A stretch of DNA of 64,000 bases from Monodelphis domestica (taxonomy: Eukaryota > Chordata > Mammalia > Didelphimorphia > Didelphidae): contig NC_077229.1 of the NCBI RefSeq assembly GCF_027887165.1, positions 210,518,035-210,582,034 of the forward strand. Reading direction: 5' to 3'. The first letter of the stretch is position 1. Every line of letters starts with the position of its first letter. The notes beneath the pieces are model-generated. The model was not told the DNA's origin. It ran no database searches and saw nothing but the letters and a program-made list of their open reading frames with translations. Below, in pieces: positions 30,836 to 42,447 of this stretch. The position numbers and the translations under genes were made by a program.

Positions 30836-31129
30836 ACAGAAGTCATTTATCTCTAACATGAGCCTGGGGAAACTGAGTCCTTCTGTTCAATTGTCTTTGA
30901 TCAATGTATAACCTTGGGCAAGTCATCATTCAGTGTCCCTGTTTTCCTTTCTGTATGCATAACAAATGACATGGACAAGAGTTACAGAAGATGGATAGGT
31001 ATGAAGGAGTTGCAATCTGTGTCACTGGAAGGAAGGTCCAAAATAATGAATTCCTGAAATCTATTTAAATATTTAGTTATGCATAACAGATGTGATAATG
31101 ATAGTATCAAGAAGGATAAGTTCTATCTG
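30836..31129. other. Unassigned, possibly MIR-derived
   Basis: A MIR-like phrase (ATAACCTTGGGCAAGTCAT) occurs near 30910; otherwise nothing is recognised. Confidence 0.35.
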
Positions 31130-31310
31130 ATGCCGACTAGTTGTGTGATCCCTCTGATAAAGGATCTCTTAGTCACTTAACTTTTGGGTACTCTAGTAAG
31201 TTCTCTAAGACTCAAAGTTGCAGAAAAATTTTCAATTTGCATGGTAGAAGAGGTGGGGTTTTCTATATCAGTGAAATCACAGGTAAGGTCAGAAAAAACC
31301 ACAATGATCA
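31130..31310 (+). repeat. MIR-variant SINE
   Basis: CACTTAACTTTTGGGTACTC, TCTAAGACTCAAAGTTGCAG and TATATCAGTGAAATCACAGG follow the same variant order. Confidence 0.65.
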
Positions 31311-31654
31311 TACATGCTCTAAATGAAATTATATCCATCCCTCAAGGAAAATGTGAAGAATAGAGAAATGATATATGTTATGTTCTTAGAACTCCTTAGA
31401 GAGAAGCATTTTGAAAGTGAATATTACCCGAAGATGCTAAAAGCCCTTGGGAATTCTTGGCAGCACTCCAGGGCCCTACAGGCCACATCTGTCATCAAAT
31501 TGATTACCTAATTACAACAGATCAATGACAATTCTGCCCAAAGGACAATACCTCTCTCCAGGCATGGATGGACAGGACCAGGGGAATTCATCTTTAAAGC
31601 TACTATTCTGACTTCTGCTATGAAGTTTTTGTAATTACCCCATAGTCAATGTTT
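31311..31654. other. Unassigned intergenic sequence
   Basis: No gene or clear repeat is recognised. Confidence 0.35.
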
Positions 31655-31850
31655 CTTGATACAGTGGAAAGAACCCTAGTTTGGGCTTCTGAAAAAACTG
31701 AATTTGAATCTACTTGCATGATTTTTAACAAAGTCCTTAACCTTTTGGAGCCTCCATTCCTCATATGGAAAAGTAGGGGAAGGGAAGAGAAGGTAAAGGA
31801 AATTGATGACCTCTAAGGACCCTTTCAGTTCTAAATCTATGCATCCATTT
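31655..31850 (+). repeat. MIR
   Basis: ACAGTGGAAAGAACCCTAG, TGAATTTGAATCTACTTGC, TGATGACCTCTAAGGACCC and TTTCAGTTCTAAATCTATG are in MIR order. Confidence 0.75.
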
Positions 31851-32004
31851 GCAAAAGAGATCTACATTTACCCCAACCCCAACCCCCAAGGTCTGAAATC
31901 CTTTCCAAGAGTCTTGAATAAAAACACTGATCCAGTTTTAAAATATCCATCACATTAACAATATGAAAATCCAAAAGAAACAAGAGGTCTTTATTTGAAA
32001 GATT

Positions 32005-32345
32005 ATTGTTGTTTGTCCTTCATTTTCTAAGAGAACCAATGGTATTAAGGAGTGATGTCTTGTCTTGCACATTAATTGGATCTGAGGTAGAGTTGCACAG
32101 TCTTCAGCCTCACAAACTTTTCCAGAGTCATTTAAGTCCAGTGGCAAGACAAAAGTCAGGATGACTGGTGATGACCTGGAATGCAGTGGATGGCCTGGAC
32201 ATTTTCAGTGTCTGACCAAGCTCTAAGTATTCCATAGTGCCTGCTTTAGCCACCTTTATGGCCAGTGAATCAGATTGTGCTCATCTGTCCATTCTGTCTG
32301 GGGAAGTCTTCCCATGATTGGGGTAAACATCTCTCTAACTCACTG
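32005..32345 (+). repeat. Dispersed repeat C
   Basis: TTGTTTGTCCTTCATTTTCT, GTGATGTCTTGTCTTGCAC, GTGGCAAGACAAAAGTCAGG, AATGCAGTGGATGGCCTGG and CTGGGGAAGTCTTCCC. Most complete copy in the window. An inverted piece occurs at about 32575-32655 and another at 40530-40580. Confidence 0.7.
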
Positions 32346-32734
32346 ATAGACTTGAGGCCTGTCAGTTCCCCTCAACTTGGTTTATCTCATCCACAAAGAT
32401 TTTGTTGTTTGTTTTTACTGGCTATGGCCACAGTAAGTGCTACAGGTTCTTAGAGCCACAGGTAAGAGTTGGGTGAAAGCAGATACTAAAAGTGAATGAA
32501 CAGCTATGAAAAAAGCTCCACAACTCCTCATACCAGAGGTGCTAGTCCTTTCAGAACATTCCATATACTCCAACTTAAAAGATTGACTTATGCAACTCTA
32601 CCTCAAATCCAATTCATGTGCAAGACAAGACATCATTCCTTTATATCATTGGTAAAATGTACTAATAGTCTTGTTTTGTGAAACCTTCAAGTACCCAATG
32701 ATCTTACCCTAGATAGGATTAGTACATGTACTCT

Positions 32735-33052
32735 AACCTTAATGTGCCCTTTTGTCTCTCCTATTGTATCTAGGCTCCTCCCCAGATAGCCCAGCTGGAA
32801 TCCTCTTTCCCTTATCTCCATGTATCCTTCCTTTCCTACACTCCCCAAAAGGTACATGAGACCCCAAGTTCTTCAGTTCAGTGGATATTCCCATTTGTGC
32901 ATTTTCCCAAAGACAACTTCCCAGAGTCTCAGAGCTTAGCTCCATGTGGTCTTGGTGCACATGACTCTGTGTGATGGCCACAAGAGCATTGTCTCCCTTG
33001 TCCTGATTAAAGACTTATTCTATGTAACTGCCCTGGTGGTTATGTGTTTTTC
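32735..33052 (+). mobile_element. LTR, family 2 (partial)
   Basis: GAGACCCCAAGTTCTTCAG, ACTTCCCAGAGTCTCAGAG, TGTCTCCCTTGTCCTGATTA and TTTTTCCAGGTTGA line up with 45465-45846. An ATTAAA signal is at 33006-33011. Ends are uncertain and no viral genes flank it. Confidence 0.65.
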
Positions 33053-33269
33053 CAGGTTGAAATATTTATGAGAGTTTTCCACCCAGAAGCATACTTTGAG
33101 GCTTCCATTAATCTTCAATCTCATTGGTAAGAGTACTTTGCCCGCCAAAAAGCAGCATGTGACAACTCTCCCATGCCTTCTTATACTGTGTGATCCTTGA
33201 CCATATCCTCTCATAAACCCTCCACAGGTTTACCCCATATTCTGGGGAATTTTCTTTAGGTCTTTCAAA

Positions 33270-33335
33270 ATGTAATGGATTCTGGAATATGAACTGATTT
33301 GACCATTCTGGAAAGCAATTTGGTATTAGGTACTA
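33270..33335 (+). mobile_element. LINE-1 fragment
   Basis: ATGAACTGATTTGACCATTC then TGGAAAGCAATTTGGTATTA matches the LINE-1 segment seen at about 58478-58500. Confidence 0.6.
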
Positions 33336-33524
33336 CACATTCTTCAGTGACTTCCTATAACTCTAAGGAAAAATAAGAACTCCCTTGTTTGACATTTAAA
33401 GTCCTTAAAGTTTTGCTCCAACCTATTTTCCCAGGCTTATTATTCTCCTTTACACACTCTACTATCCAGTCAGATTAACCTTTTTTGCGGTTGTTGTTCC
33501 TCAAATGGTTTTTGGTTCCCTGGA

Positions 33525-33960
33525 CATCTCTGAAACACTAAGTATGTGAGAGATAATTTCTGATTGGCAGAGACTGCTGGAAAAGAGAAGAAGAGATGCT
33601 AAGAAACATAGGGATATGGGAGGAGCCAGTACAACTAACATGCCCCTTGATTTATAGTGCCTTTAGCTTTAAAGATGAAGAATGCCCTCATACAATGAAA
33701 TTGTTCTCTCCTCTGTTGAGCTGAGATTCTACACGGCTCTTTTTACTCTTATGTATTCAATTGCCTAAAATAATCTCTATAACTTCTCTGATTACTGTTT
33801 TACTTGCTTACTTTGATAAATAGGGTTGCTTGATGTCTATGATTATCTTTTGTGTAATAAATATGTGGTGAAGAAAGAAGCTAAGCAATCAATCGAGAGG
33901 TTACCTTCCAGATCTGGGGTGTAATGACAATACCTCATCACCCCACCTCCCCAGTGTCCA
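33525..33960 (+). mobile_element. Candidate LTR-like unit
   Basis: A U3-like stretch with TGATTTATAGTGCC, followed by CTCTTTTTACTCTTATG and a TGTAATAAATATG signal near 33860. There is no second copy in the window and no TSD was found. Confidence 0.35.
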
Positions 33961-34480
33961 AGGAAAGTATACTTTATCCTGAACCCTTAAAAAGGATTAT
34001 GCCCCTAGACTGCAAGTATCTGGTGTGTGATTGCTATAATTCCAAGTTCAATATCTCTTTTGAAGCTAGAAGACAAAGGGAGTGATTGCTTAGCCATGGC
34101 CATCTTTTTGTTCCCCACTATGGTGGAACTTCAATTTTGTGAAGTTATGGAGTGGGACATTCCAGATCTATCTATAAATCCCTACAAACAAGGACCCCTC
34201 AGTCCTGTTACACAGTCCCTATGGTACATTCACATACAACATTCCACCTCCTATCTCTATGCTTTTGTAAAACTGTCTCCTGAAGCTGAGGTCAATCAAT
34301 GAACATGTAAGTGCCTATGTACTCTCTCATCTCTATCTCTTAGAATTTCCAGCTTCCTTCAAAGTTCAGCTCCAGTGACAACAGCTACATGAAATCTTTC
34401 TAATTCTCCCATTTCCAGTGACTCCCCACCAAAATTTATACATAAATAAATATATATGCATTTATGCATATGGATTTTTA

Positions 34481-34675
34481 ATTATTCCTTTAAAAAAAAA
34501 CTTACTTTCCACCTTAGAATCAATACTAAGTATTGGTTTTAAGTCCTAGGTAAATTGGAATCAAGTGGCCTGTCCAGGGTCACACAGCTAGGAAGTGTCT
34601 GAGGCCATATTTTAACCTAGGACTTCCCCTCTCTAGAGCTGGCTCTCAATCAATTAAGCCATCTAGCTTTACCTG
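34481..34675 (-). repeat. SINE-A, minus strand
   Basis: A-rich start, TCAATACTAAGTATTGGTT, GTCCAGGGTCACACAGCTAG and TCTCAATCAATTAAGCCATC. Confidence 0.85.
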
Positions 34676-34928
34676 ATTTCATTAGAATTTGAGCCCTAGC
34701 TTATCAACTATTGATAAGATACATTTCTGCCACTTTTTTGTGCTTACAAAAAACATCAATGGCTGAATTTCCAAAGTTGTAAATAAAAGTTTTCACAGTC
34801 AAATATGCATTCAGTTCTGGCACACAAGGCAACCAGATAATTCTATCACTAACATATTAGCATAATGTATATTTCTGGTCACTGCATTGACACTAAAGTA
34901 AATTTCAAACTATAAAAACATACAAGTA

Positions 34929-34949
34929 TGTGTGTGTGTGTGTGTGTGT
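34929..34949. repeat. (TG)n microsatellite
   Basis: About ten TG units just upstream of a LINE-2 end. Confidence 0.95.
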
Positions 34950-35370
34950 TCTCCCTCCTTTGCTCTGACTGCTGATCTCCTTGGGTTCCTTTAAGTCCCA
35001 ACTAAAATCCCACCTTCTACAGGAAGCCTTCCCCAACCCCTCTTAATTCTAGGGCCTTCCCTCTGTGAATGATTTCCTATTTATCTTGTATATGGCTCAC
35101 TTTGGATATATTTGTTTCCCTGCTCCCCCCCATTAGATGGTAAGCTTCTTGAGGGCAGGGACAATCTTGTGCCTCTTTGTATCACCAACACTTAGACAAG
35201 CACCTGATAACAAAACAGGCACTTAATAAATATTGATTGATATTGTTTCCCACAATAGAATGCAAACTCCTGGAATGGTTTCATTTTTATCTATATGGTG
35301 TCCCCAGTGCCTCAAATAATTCTTAGTAAAGAATACATGTTTAATAAATGTTTTTTAATCATTTGATTGC
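34950..35370 (+). repeat. Two LINE-2 3' ends in tandem
   Basis: First copy: CCACCTTCTACAGGAAGCC, AAGCTTCTTGAGGGCAGGG and CACTTAATAAATATTGATTG. Second copy: AATGCAAACTCCTGGAATG and TTTAATAAATGTTTTTTAAT. The second may be an independent element or a duplication. Confidence 0.8.
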
Positions 35371-35474
35371 TTGACAGTGGCAAATTCCTGGGAAGAGTCT
35401 ACATAAAGCATTCCCCAAAAATGCATACCTCAAGCTTAATATATATCTATTCATTTGGCTTAAGAAATTATTGG

Positions 35475-35668
35475 CTGGGGGCAGCTAGGTGACTCAGTGG
35501 ATAGAGAGCCAGGCTTGGAGTCAGGAGGACCTGGGTTCAAATTTGACTTCAGATACTTCAAAGCTACCAGTATAATGCTGGGCAAGTCACAACCCTAATT
35601 ACCTAGCCTTTACTGCCTTTGGAACTGACACTTACTGTGGATTCTAAGATGAAAAGAAAAAGTTTTTT
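35475..35668 (+). repeat. SINE-A
   Basis: GGCAGCTAGGTGACTCAGTG, CCTGGGTTCAAATTTGACTT and GTGGATTCTAAGATGAAAAG, with an A-rich end. Confidence 0.88.
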
Positions 35669-36377
35669 AAAAATTTCTAGCCCATCTACTTGCCCAACAG
35701 ATGTGTTCCTGACAAGCAGGTTGGGCCCCGAGGTCTGCAAGGTTATCCTGGATCCTTCTGGACCAACAGCCACTGAGGCACAGACCCTCACCGTACCTCA
35801 TAGGTTTGGTTCTTTTTTTTAGTGGAGCGAGAAAGGTAAGGGAGATATTGGTAGCTATTGACAACCTGTTGTCTGCCAGAAATGCCTGCAAGCTACAAGG
35901 AAAGAAATATCACTTTCCATCTCTCTGTATTTGTCCTCCCTTTTCCTCCTACACCAAGGTGTCTTTTTATCCTCCCCCAAAATATTGGCTCCTCCTGCCT
36001 AATAAATATCCTTAATGTTGCCTTAGTCGCTGATATTTCCAGAGGGGGGACGTTTGAATGGCAGCCTAATGCTCAACTTCAAGGCATTTTCTTCAATTAA
36101 CATGTAAGCAAAATTGAACTTACATCAATATTTCCACAGACACGGACCACAATGAGTCTGGTCCATTCCTTAGCAAATGGCCGTCACCAGTGGCTATCCA
36201 TGGAAGATTTGACACCTCATGACCAGCCTTTTCTTGCTGAGGTCTTCATTTAGCTAAGCTGGTGCTCAGACAACCAACACAACCCACTGCTAAGCCCATA
36301 CTCAAAGCCTTTCTAGCCAGTCTGCTCCAACACTACTGGCATATGTGGCCTTTGAGAGCACAGTTTCACTCCCGATC
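35669..36377. other. Unassigned sequence, somewhat higher GC
   Basis: Overlapping frames near 35619-35822 and 35806-36015 have no recognised domain. Part of the reading (GPEVCKVILDPSGPTATEAQ) could be a fragment of a retrocopy, but I cannot place it. No repeat is recognised. Confidence 0.35.
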
Positions 36378-36472
36378 AATCAACAAATAAGCATTTATTA
36401 AGTGGTTAGTCTCAGGGAGATACTAAGCTAAGTTCTGGGAATACAAACAACTCAAGCCAAGAAGGTTTTATA

Positions 36473-36680
36473 GTGGGGCAGCTGGGTGACTCAGTGCATT
36501 GAGAGCCAGGCCTGGAGACACACAGGAGGTCTGGGGTTCAAATATGACCTCAGACACTTCCTAGCTTTGTGACTAGGCAAGCCACTTAACCCCAATTGCC
36601 TAAACCTTACCACTCTTCTGCCTTGGAATGAATACTTAGTATAGATTCTAAGACAGAAGAGAAGGGCTAAAAAAAGAAAA
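36473..36680 (+). repeat. SINE-A inside LINE-2
   Basis: GGGGCAGCTGGGTGACTCAG, GACCTCAGACACTTCCTAGC and TAGATTCTAAGACAGAAG. AGAAGG occurs at both edges. Confidence 0.88.
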
Positions 36681-36698
36681 GAAGGATATATTATATAC

Positions 36699-37084
36699 TA
36701 TGGCCTGGGCAGAGGAGATCCAAAGACTAAAATGAGACATCCTAAAGCAAGAGGGAAGGGTTCAAAATAAAAGAATGCATTATAGCCTCCTATGGCCAGG
36801 GCAGAGGAGATCCAAAGACTAAAATGAGACATCCTAAAGCAAGAGGGAAGGGTTCAAAATAAAAGAATGCATTATAGCCTCCTATGGCCAGGGCAGAGGA
36901 GATCCAAAGACTAAAATGAGACATCCTAAAGCAAGAGGGAAGGGTTCAAAATAAAAGAATGCATTATAGCCTCCTATGGCCAGGGCAGAGGAGATCCAAA
37001 GACTAAAATGAGACATCCTAAAGCAAGAGGGAAGGGTTCAAAATAAAAGAATGCATTATAGCCTCCTATGGCCAGGGCAGAGGG
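36699..37084. repeat. 92 bp tandem repeat, about 4.2 units
   Basis: Units start with TATGGCC at 36699, 36791, 36883, 36975 and 37067, exactly 92 bp apart. Units 1 and 2 differ at one base (TATGGCCTGGG against TATGGCCAGGG) and units 2-4 look identical. The partial last unit grades into LINE-2 sequence (GGGGATTCAAGTACTAACAT), so the array expanded from L2-derived DNA. Confidence 0.97.
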
Positions 37085-38119
37085 GATTCAAGTACTAACA
37101 TGAGGCAGTTCCTGCTCTCAGGGAGCTCCCAGTCTAAAGGGGGAACAATCATGTACAACCAAGATACTCACAAGATTAATTGGAGATCATCTCAGAGGGA
37201 TGGCAGATAGGAAAAGGCTTTTTGCAGAAGATGGGATTTTATCTGATTCTTGAAGGAAGTCAAAGAATGGGGGTTGGGGGGGGGGCTGTCATGGGAGAAT
37301 AAAAAGCAAAAACAGTCCCTGACTTCAAGAAGCTTGCATCCTAAGGAGGAGAGAGCATGTATAAATCAAAACACACAAGATCACTACAGAATTGAAAGGA
37401 GGTAACCATTGGAAGCTGGGGACCCAAAAAAGGGTCTAGAAGAGGCATTTGAGCTAAGTCTTACAGAAAGCTAGAGGGCTTCTAAGAGATTAAGATGAGG
37501 GGGGAGAGCATCCTATGCAATGTAAGGCTCGGTGCTGTGTGCAAGTGAGCCAGTGTTGCTAGATTGGAGATTGCATGAAGAGGAGTAGAAGGCTATAAGA
37601 TTAGGAAGGTAGATGAGACCAGTGTAAAGAGCTTTAAATATCAAACAGAGGACTTAAAGTTTGATCTCTGAGGTAATACAGAGCCACTGACATTTATTGA
37701 GTAGGGGAATTATACTGTCAGACTTGGGGTGTAGGAAAATCGCTTTGGTGGTTCAGTAGACAACAAATTAAATTGGGGGGAATTAAAATGCTACCATAAC
37801 AGTCCAGACTGAGCCACAATAATGCATAGAGGTAGTGTGGTTTCAGGGAAACGTCTGCCATATTTGGCATAAATATATAGTGGTCATTTCTTGAAAGCAA
37901 AGGTGTTGATTGAAAGGGATGTATTAAAATGACCTGAGACTTTGTCTTTGAATCCAGAAAACCTGGGTTCAGATCCCACCTGGGAAGTCTAGTGAGTACA
38001 TATTCCTGGGCAAAAGAAATAGAGAATTAGTTTTAGAATAGAGAATTAGAATTATTACGCCCCTACTAAGACTTGGGTTCAAGTCTTACTGTTGAAACAT
38101 AGAATGTATGAGTGAGAGT

Positions 38120-38432
38120 GAAAAAATAAGCACTTATTAAGCCCCTACTAAGTGCCAGACACTCTGCTAAGCAGATTAATAACAATAGCTAACATTTCTA
38201 TAATACTATGCACCATGTACTGTGCGAAACAGTTTAGAATTATTACCTCATTTGATTCTCACAATAAGCTTGTGAGGCAGCTGCTATTATTATCCCCCCA
38301 TTTTACAGATGAGGAAACTGAAGCATTATGTTGAGTGATTTGCCCAGGTTCCCACAGCTAGTAAATGGCTGGATTTGAATTCGTGTCTTCCCAAGATCAG
38401 CACTCTGTCCACTCTACCACCTCCCTGCCAAA
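38120..38432 (-). repeat. LINE-2 end and MIR, minus strand
   Basis: AATAAGCACTTATTAAGCCC is a short antisense LINE-2 end. AATAGCTAACATTTCTATAA, AGATGAGGAAACTGAAGC and CAGCACTCTGTCCACTCTAC form the inverted MIR from 38166. Confidence 0.8.
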
Positions 38433-39074
38433 TACCCCCAAACAGTTAAAGGTCCTAAAGTTACATGGAAGGCACACATCTCTGTCGGCAGGAACAATCA
38501 TCTCACTGGGAATTTCTTACACTGATGAATGAAATTACGGATTGCAGGGGAGGGGAGGGAAGAAGGAGTTGACGCTATGCCAAAAGTAATTCCTCCCTCC
38601 TTCTTATTCATATTTGTCCTAAGGGAAATATTTTTTATTTGCCCTGACTACAAATCTCAAGGGGTACATACATGTCCATTTGGCATGTGTCCCTAGCTTA
38701 AATACATTTCTAGGAACTTTGAAAGACTCTTAGTGCTACTTTGCAACCAGTTTGAGGAAAACCCAAAGAATGATAGAGGAAGGAGGGCTTTCTGAATTGC
38801 AGCCGATTTGTATTTAAATTTAAAAGTGTGGATGTCAACATTATAGTGAATTTCTGAAATCAAACACCTTCTCCCCATCTATGTCAGCACCAGCTGAGTT
38901 ACAACTAAGTCAGGCCTACCTGTTGGAGAACATTCTGGAAGCAGAAGTGATTTGACATTGATTTCTTTGGGCTTTTGGTTAAAAAAAGAAAAAGAAAAAA
39001 GAGAATCTCTTGTGAAATAAATTCTCCTGTTTGTCTTTTTCTCAAAGTAGGATGGAGCCCAAGCTTATATATGG
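38433..39074. other. Mostly unassigned, with a MIR-variant fragment
   Basis: GGCACACATCTCTGTC and GGAATTTCTTACACTGATGA near 38470-38530 resemble the MIR variant at 31.2 kb. Nothing else is recognised. Confidence 0.4.
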
Positions 39075-39285
39075 GGGGCAGCTGGGTGGCTCCCCAGATT
39101 GAGAGCTATATCTGGAGACAGGAAGGTCCTGGGTTCAAATGTGACCTCAGACACTTCCCAGCTGTGTGACCCTGGGCAAGTCACTTAACCCCCATTGCCT
39201 AGCCCTTACTGCTCTTCTACTTTGGAACCAATACACTGTATTGATTCTAAAACAGAAGGTAAGGGTTTAAAAAAAAAAAAAGCAG
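39075..39285 (+). repeat. SINE-A, near full length
   Basis: GGGGGCAGCTGGGTGGCTC, GGGTTCAAATGTGACCTCAG, CACTTAACCCCCATTGCCTA and ACTGTATTGATTCTAAAACA, with an A-tail. Close to consensus. Confidence 0.93.
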
Positions 39286-40724
39286 CCTTTGTATGGATTG
39301 CAATCATTTATTGACACCCTGTTAGCCTTGCATCAGACCAATGAGAACATGGTTTCCAAAAATTTCATGTTCCAACCACCTCAGCTTCCATTGACTGAAA
39401 CCTTAGAGGGGAAAAATGACTTACTTCCAACCCTTCCATGCCAGGTAGGACTATAAGAAGGAGGTAAAAAAAAATATAGTTCCTGACCTTGAAGAGTTTA
39501 CATGGTATTCTGTTGATGGTAGAATTTTCCAGAAGGTTTCAGGGTTTTTTTATACCCAACTCCAGTGAGCTCCCCCACATCCCCCCCACACATCAGCTAT
39601 GTCCTTCCACTGAAGCCCTAAAGGAAATGCAAGCCTAATATATAAACAATATAATGTAATATAAATTAGTAATACCATTTTGTAATATTTTGTAATAAAT
39701 TACAATAAAATATAGTAATATAAATAGCACTTGGCTCGTTTTCAATAAACACACTGACAACTCTTCTCAACACACATGGCTATCCTGCTGATGGGGAAAA
39801 AAAATAGTCAACATCTAGAAACTAGATGGCGGAAGGTTGAGTTTCCTATCTCAATGTAACACAAATATGGAGAGGAAAATAAGAGTGCAAATAACAAGTC
39901 AACTTTTCATATCCTCATTACTAATTTCGGTGGTAGCCTGCTTCTCCTGGTAGGCTTGATTGAGCTGCTGAAAATGCCACTCACAGTAGGCTACATATGT
40001 GGTGACATCTCGATCACACTGAAATTGCTATCTCTAACACCTTTTCTCCCCCTCCTGCTGTTTCCAGGGAAAGGGGGGAAATCGGAAATCGGGCAGCAGA
40101 AAAAAGCAGGGGAACTGTTCAGCATCTGAGAGATTTTGCCATCCTTTCCACTGTCATCAAAAGGCATATTTTTTAAACAAGTAATTGCCTAGTCTTGGCA
40201 GACAGGCTAAACCAGGTTGAGGGGAACCAACGAGCCTCAAGCTGTCAATGAGTTAAGGGGAATGTCTACCCCAAGCACGGGAAGATTTTCTCGGGCGGAA
40301 TAGGTGGATGAGAACAATTTGTTTGAAAAGCCATGAAAGTGTTTGAAAGCCGGTGGAATGGAGGGTTTGGAGCTTGGCCAGAAATTGAAGATGCCAAAGC
40401 CACCCATTGCCTCCCCTGCCATGGACAGTTTTGCCCTGCCACTGGGCTTTGAGAACTCTTCTGGAAGAGAGAATGGGGCTGAGGACGTTGTTCATCTCTG
40501 CCTCACTGAAATCTCATTCATGGGTAAGTCAAGAAAATCACCTCGTGATGCCAATGGTTCTCTTGGAGAATGAAGGACAAACAACAACAGCAATTTGCCT
40601 GATGTACCTATTCCAGCTAAATATCATCCCATACCACACCCTCAAAGAGCTTACAGTCTAAAATGAGTAACATAGATAAAAGCAGGCAGAAAAGAATTGC
40701 CAGATAATAAAGGGCACTAAAAAG
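39286..40724. other. Repeat-poor sequence
   Basis: An AT-rich palindromic stretch lies at about 39640-39725 and an inverted fragment of repeat C at about 40530-40580. A repeat-free part (about 39930-40470) has no recognised coding domain; frames on both strands overlap. Confidence 0.45.
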
Positions 40725-40850
40725 GAATGCTAGGTGGCTCCCTGGATAGAAAGCCAGACTGAGAGAAGGCAAGACCTGGGTTCCTAACTGCGTGACCCTG
40801 GGCAAGTCACTTAATCCCCATTGCTTAGTCCTGACCACTCTTCTGTGTGT
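40725..40850 (+). repeat. SINE-A, tail missing
   Basis: GAATGCTAGGTGGCTCCCTG, GACCTGGGTTCCTAACTGCG, CCTGGGCAAGTCACTTAATC and CCACTCTTCTG. The TTGGAACCAATAC tail is absent. Confidence 0.8.
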
Positions 40851-41000
40851 AAAATTAACAAAAATATAATTCATTAACTGGAACATACAGTTTCTGACTT
40901 CCTTCATGGGAGGGCAGCTTTCCACTCAGTGAATGGCATGCATGATTACATGCCTGGACATCAGAACACATGACCCATGTCCTATCAAAAGCCAGTTAGG

Positions 41001-41309
<309 letters not shown>

Positions 41310-41567
41310 AGCCAGTTAGGTGTAACTTCATAGGTGGTATGAGCTGGAACAAGCATGAATTCCAAATCTTTTTCCTCAGGCCCCTCCCTGAATATAAGCC
41401 CACTCCTTGGCTGGACTAAGTGGTCAGCTGGGCCCCTCACCACGGCTTGTAAAATGGTGAAGAAGTTCATCTGGAAAACTATGATAGTTAGAAAGATCCA
41501 GTAATATCTTTCTCTCTTTCACAATTAAATAGTTATAATCTAAGTCTCTAAGATTAATTTTAATTAT

Positions 41568-41626
41568 AGTAATTAGGACCAATATATAGTATTGATTCTA
41601 AAATGGAAGGTAAGGGCTTTTTTAAA
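41568..41626 (+). repeat. SINE-A tail fragment
   Basis: GGACCAATATATAGTATTGA, TTCTAAAATGGAAGGTAAGG and an A/T-rich end. Only the 3' tail is present. Confidence 0.75.
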
Positions 41627-41952
41627 AAAGGATGCTAAGTAAATAAATTATATATTTGATCAGTACCACTTCCTGATGTGCACAAATAGACAATCAACCA
41701 GGAAGGCTGAAGATATGGTAGATTAGAAAAGCCTATGACTAGCAAGGGAAAGACAGAGGGAACAAAATTGTGGTCCCCATTCAGCCAAGAAATAAATGGT
41801 AGGAAATCTTATTCTGATCGAGTCCCCAGCTTCTTGTGGCAAGCTTCCCCAAATCCTAATTGATCAGGAAGGTATCTTCCAAAATTGCGGATGTTCTTGG
41901 CGCAATTAAGATGGGAGACCTGATTGGATCTGCTCACATCAATATTTCAAAA
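41627..41952. other. Unassigned intergenic sequence
   Basis: No gene or clear repeat is recognised. It may include part of the LINE-1 that continues at 42448. Confidence 0.35.
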
Positions 41953-41956
41953 TCTC

Positions 41957-42443
41957 TGTTGTAGGGTGAAGAAGTGAACCCCTGGGTTTCAGGAAGAATA
42001 CCTTTCCCAAGAATGCAAGAGTCTGAAACTTGGCTTAAAAATAAAAAGAGAAACATTAATTTGTAAAGTAATGTTGACTCTGGCCAGGAGGCAGCATAGA
42101 TGGAGGTCTGCCTCCCAGGTGGAACAGCATGGGTGGAAAAGCTGCTCCTTAGGAAGACAGCATGCCTCAATTCTGGGGGTTTTATATTCTTTTACAGCAG
42201 GGAGGAGGTGACTCTGAAGCAAGGGGTTGGGAAGGAGGTTTGCCCAAAGGCCTGGGGATGGTTCTCCAGAGGATAAATGAATGGGGTGTGTCTCTTTGTC
42301 CATCTCAATTCAATGGGGCAGTCAAAGGAGGGTCATCTTCAAGGTCAGGTGTTTGGACTTGGGAGTCAAGAGGGTCTAAGGGAGCAAAGGAATTTCTCTG
42401 ATAATAGTTTGCCTGAGTTTCTGGGGGTAAAATGCCCATGCCA
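41957..42443 (-). mobile_element. Solo LTR, family 1, minus strand, with 4 bp TSD
   Basis: Read on the minus strand it starts TGGCATGGGCATTTTACCC and ends CACCCTACAACA. TCTC flanks it at 41953-41956 and 42444-42447. It is more diverged than the copy at 27.6 kb and carries extra sequence near 42100-42160 (GGTGGAAAAGCTGCTCC). No viral genes are present. Confidence 0.92.
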
Positions 42444-42447
42444 TCTC

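Larger units (their letters stand above)
36378..37900 (-). repeat. LINE-2, minus strand, with SINE-A and a 92 bp tandem array
   Basis: CAATCAACAAATAAGCATTT then TACTAAGCTAAGTTCTGGG begin it. It resumes after the SINE and the array with GAGGCAGTTCCTGCTCTCAG, AAGGCTTTTTGCAGAAGATG, TTTATTGAGTAGGGGAATT and GGTGGTTCAGTAGACAAC. Two overlapping L2 copies may be present (a second CAGTCCCTGACTTCAAG start near 37310). Confidence 0.75.

Noticed and set aside
36699..37084. Regular repeats considered as a CRISPR-like array
   Set aside because: The 92 bp units are directly adjacent with no unique spacers, and this is vertebrate DNA. It is a tandem repeat.
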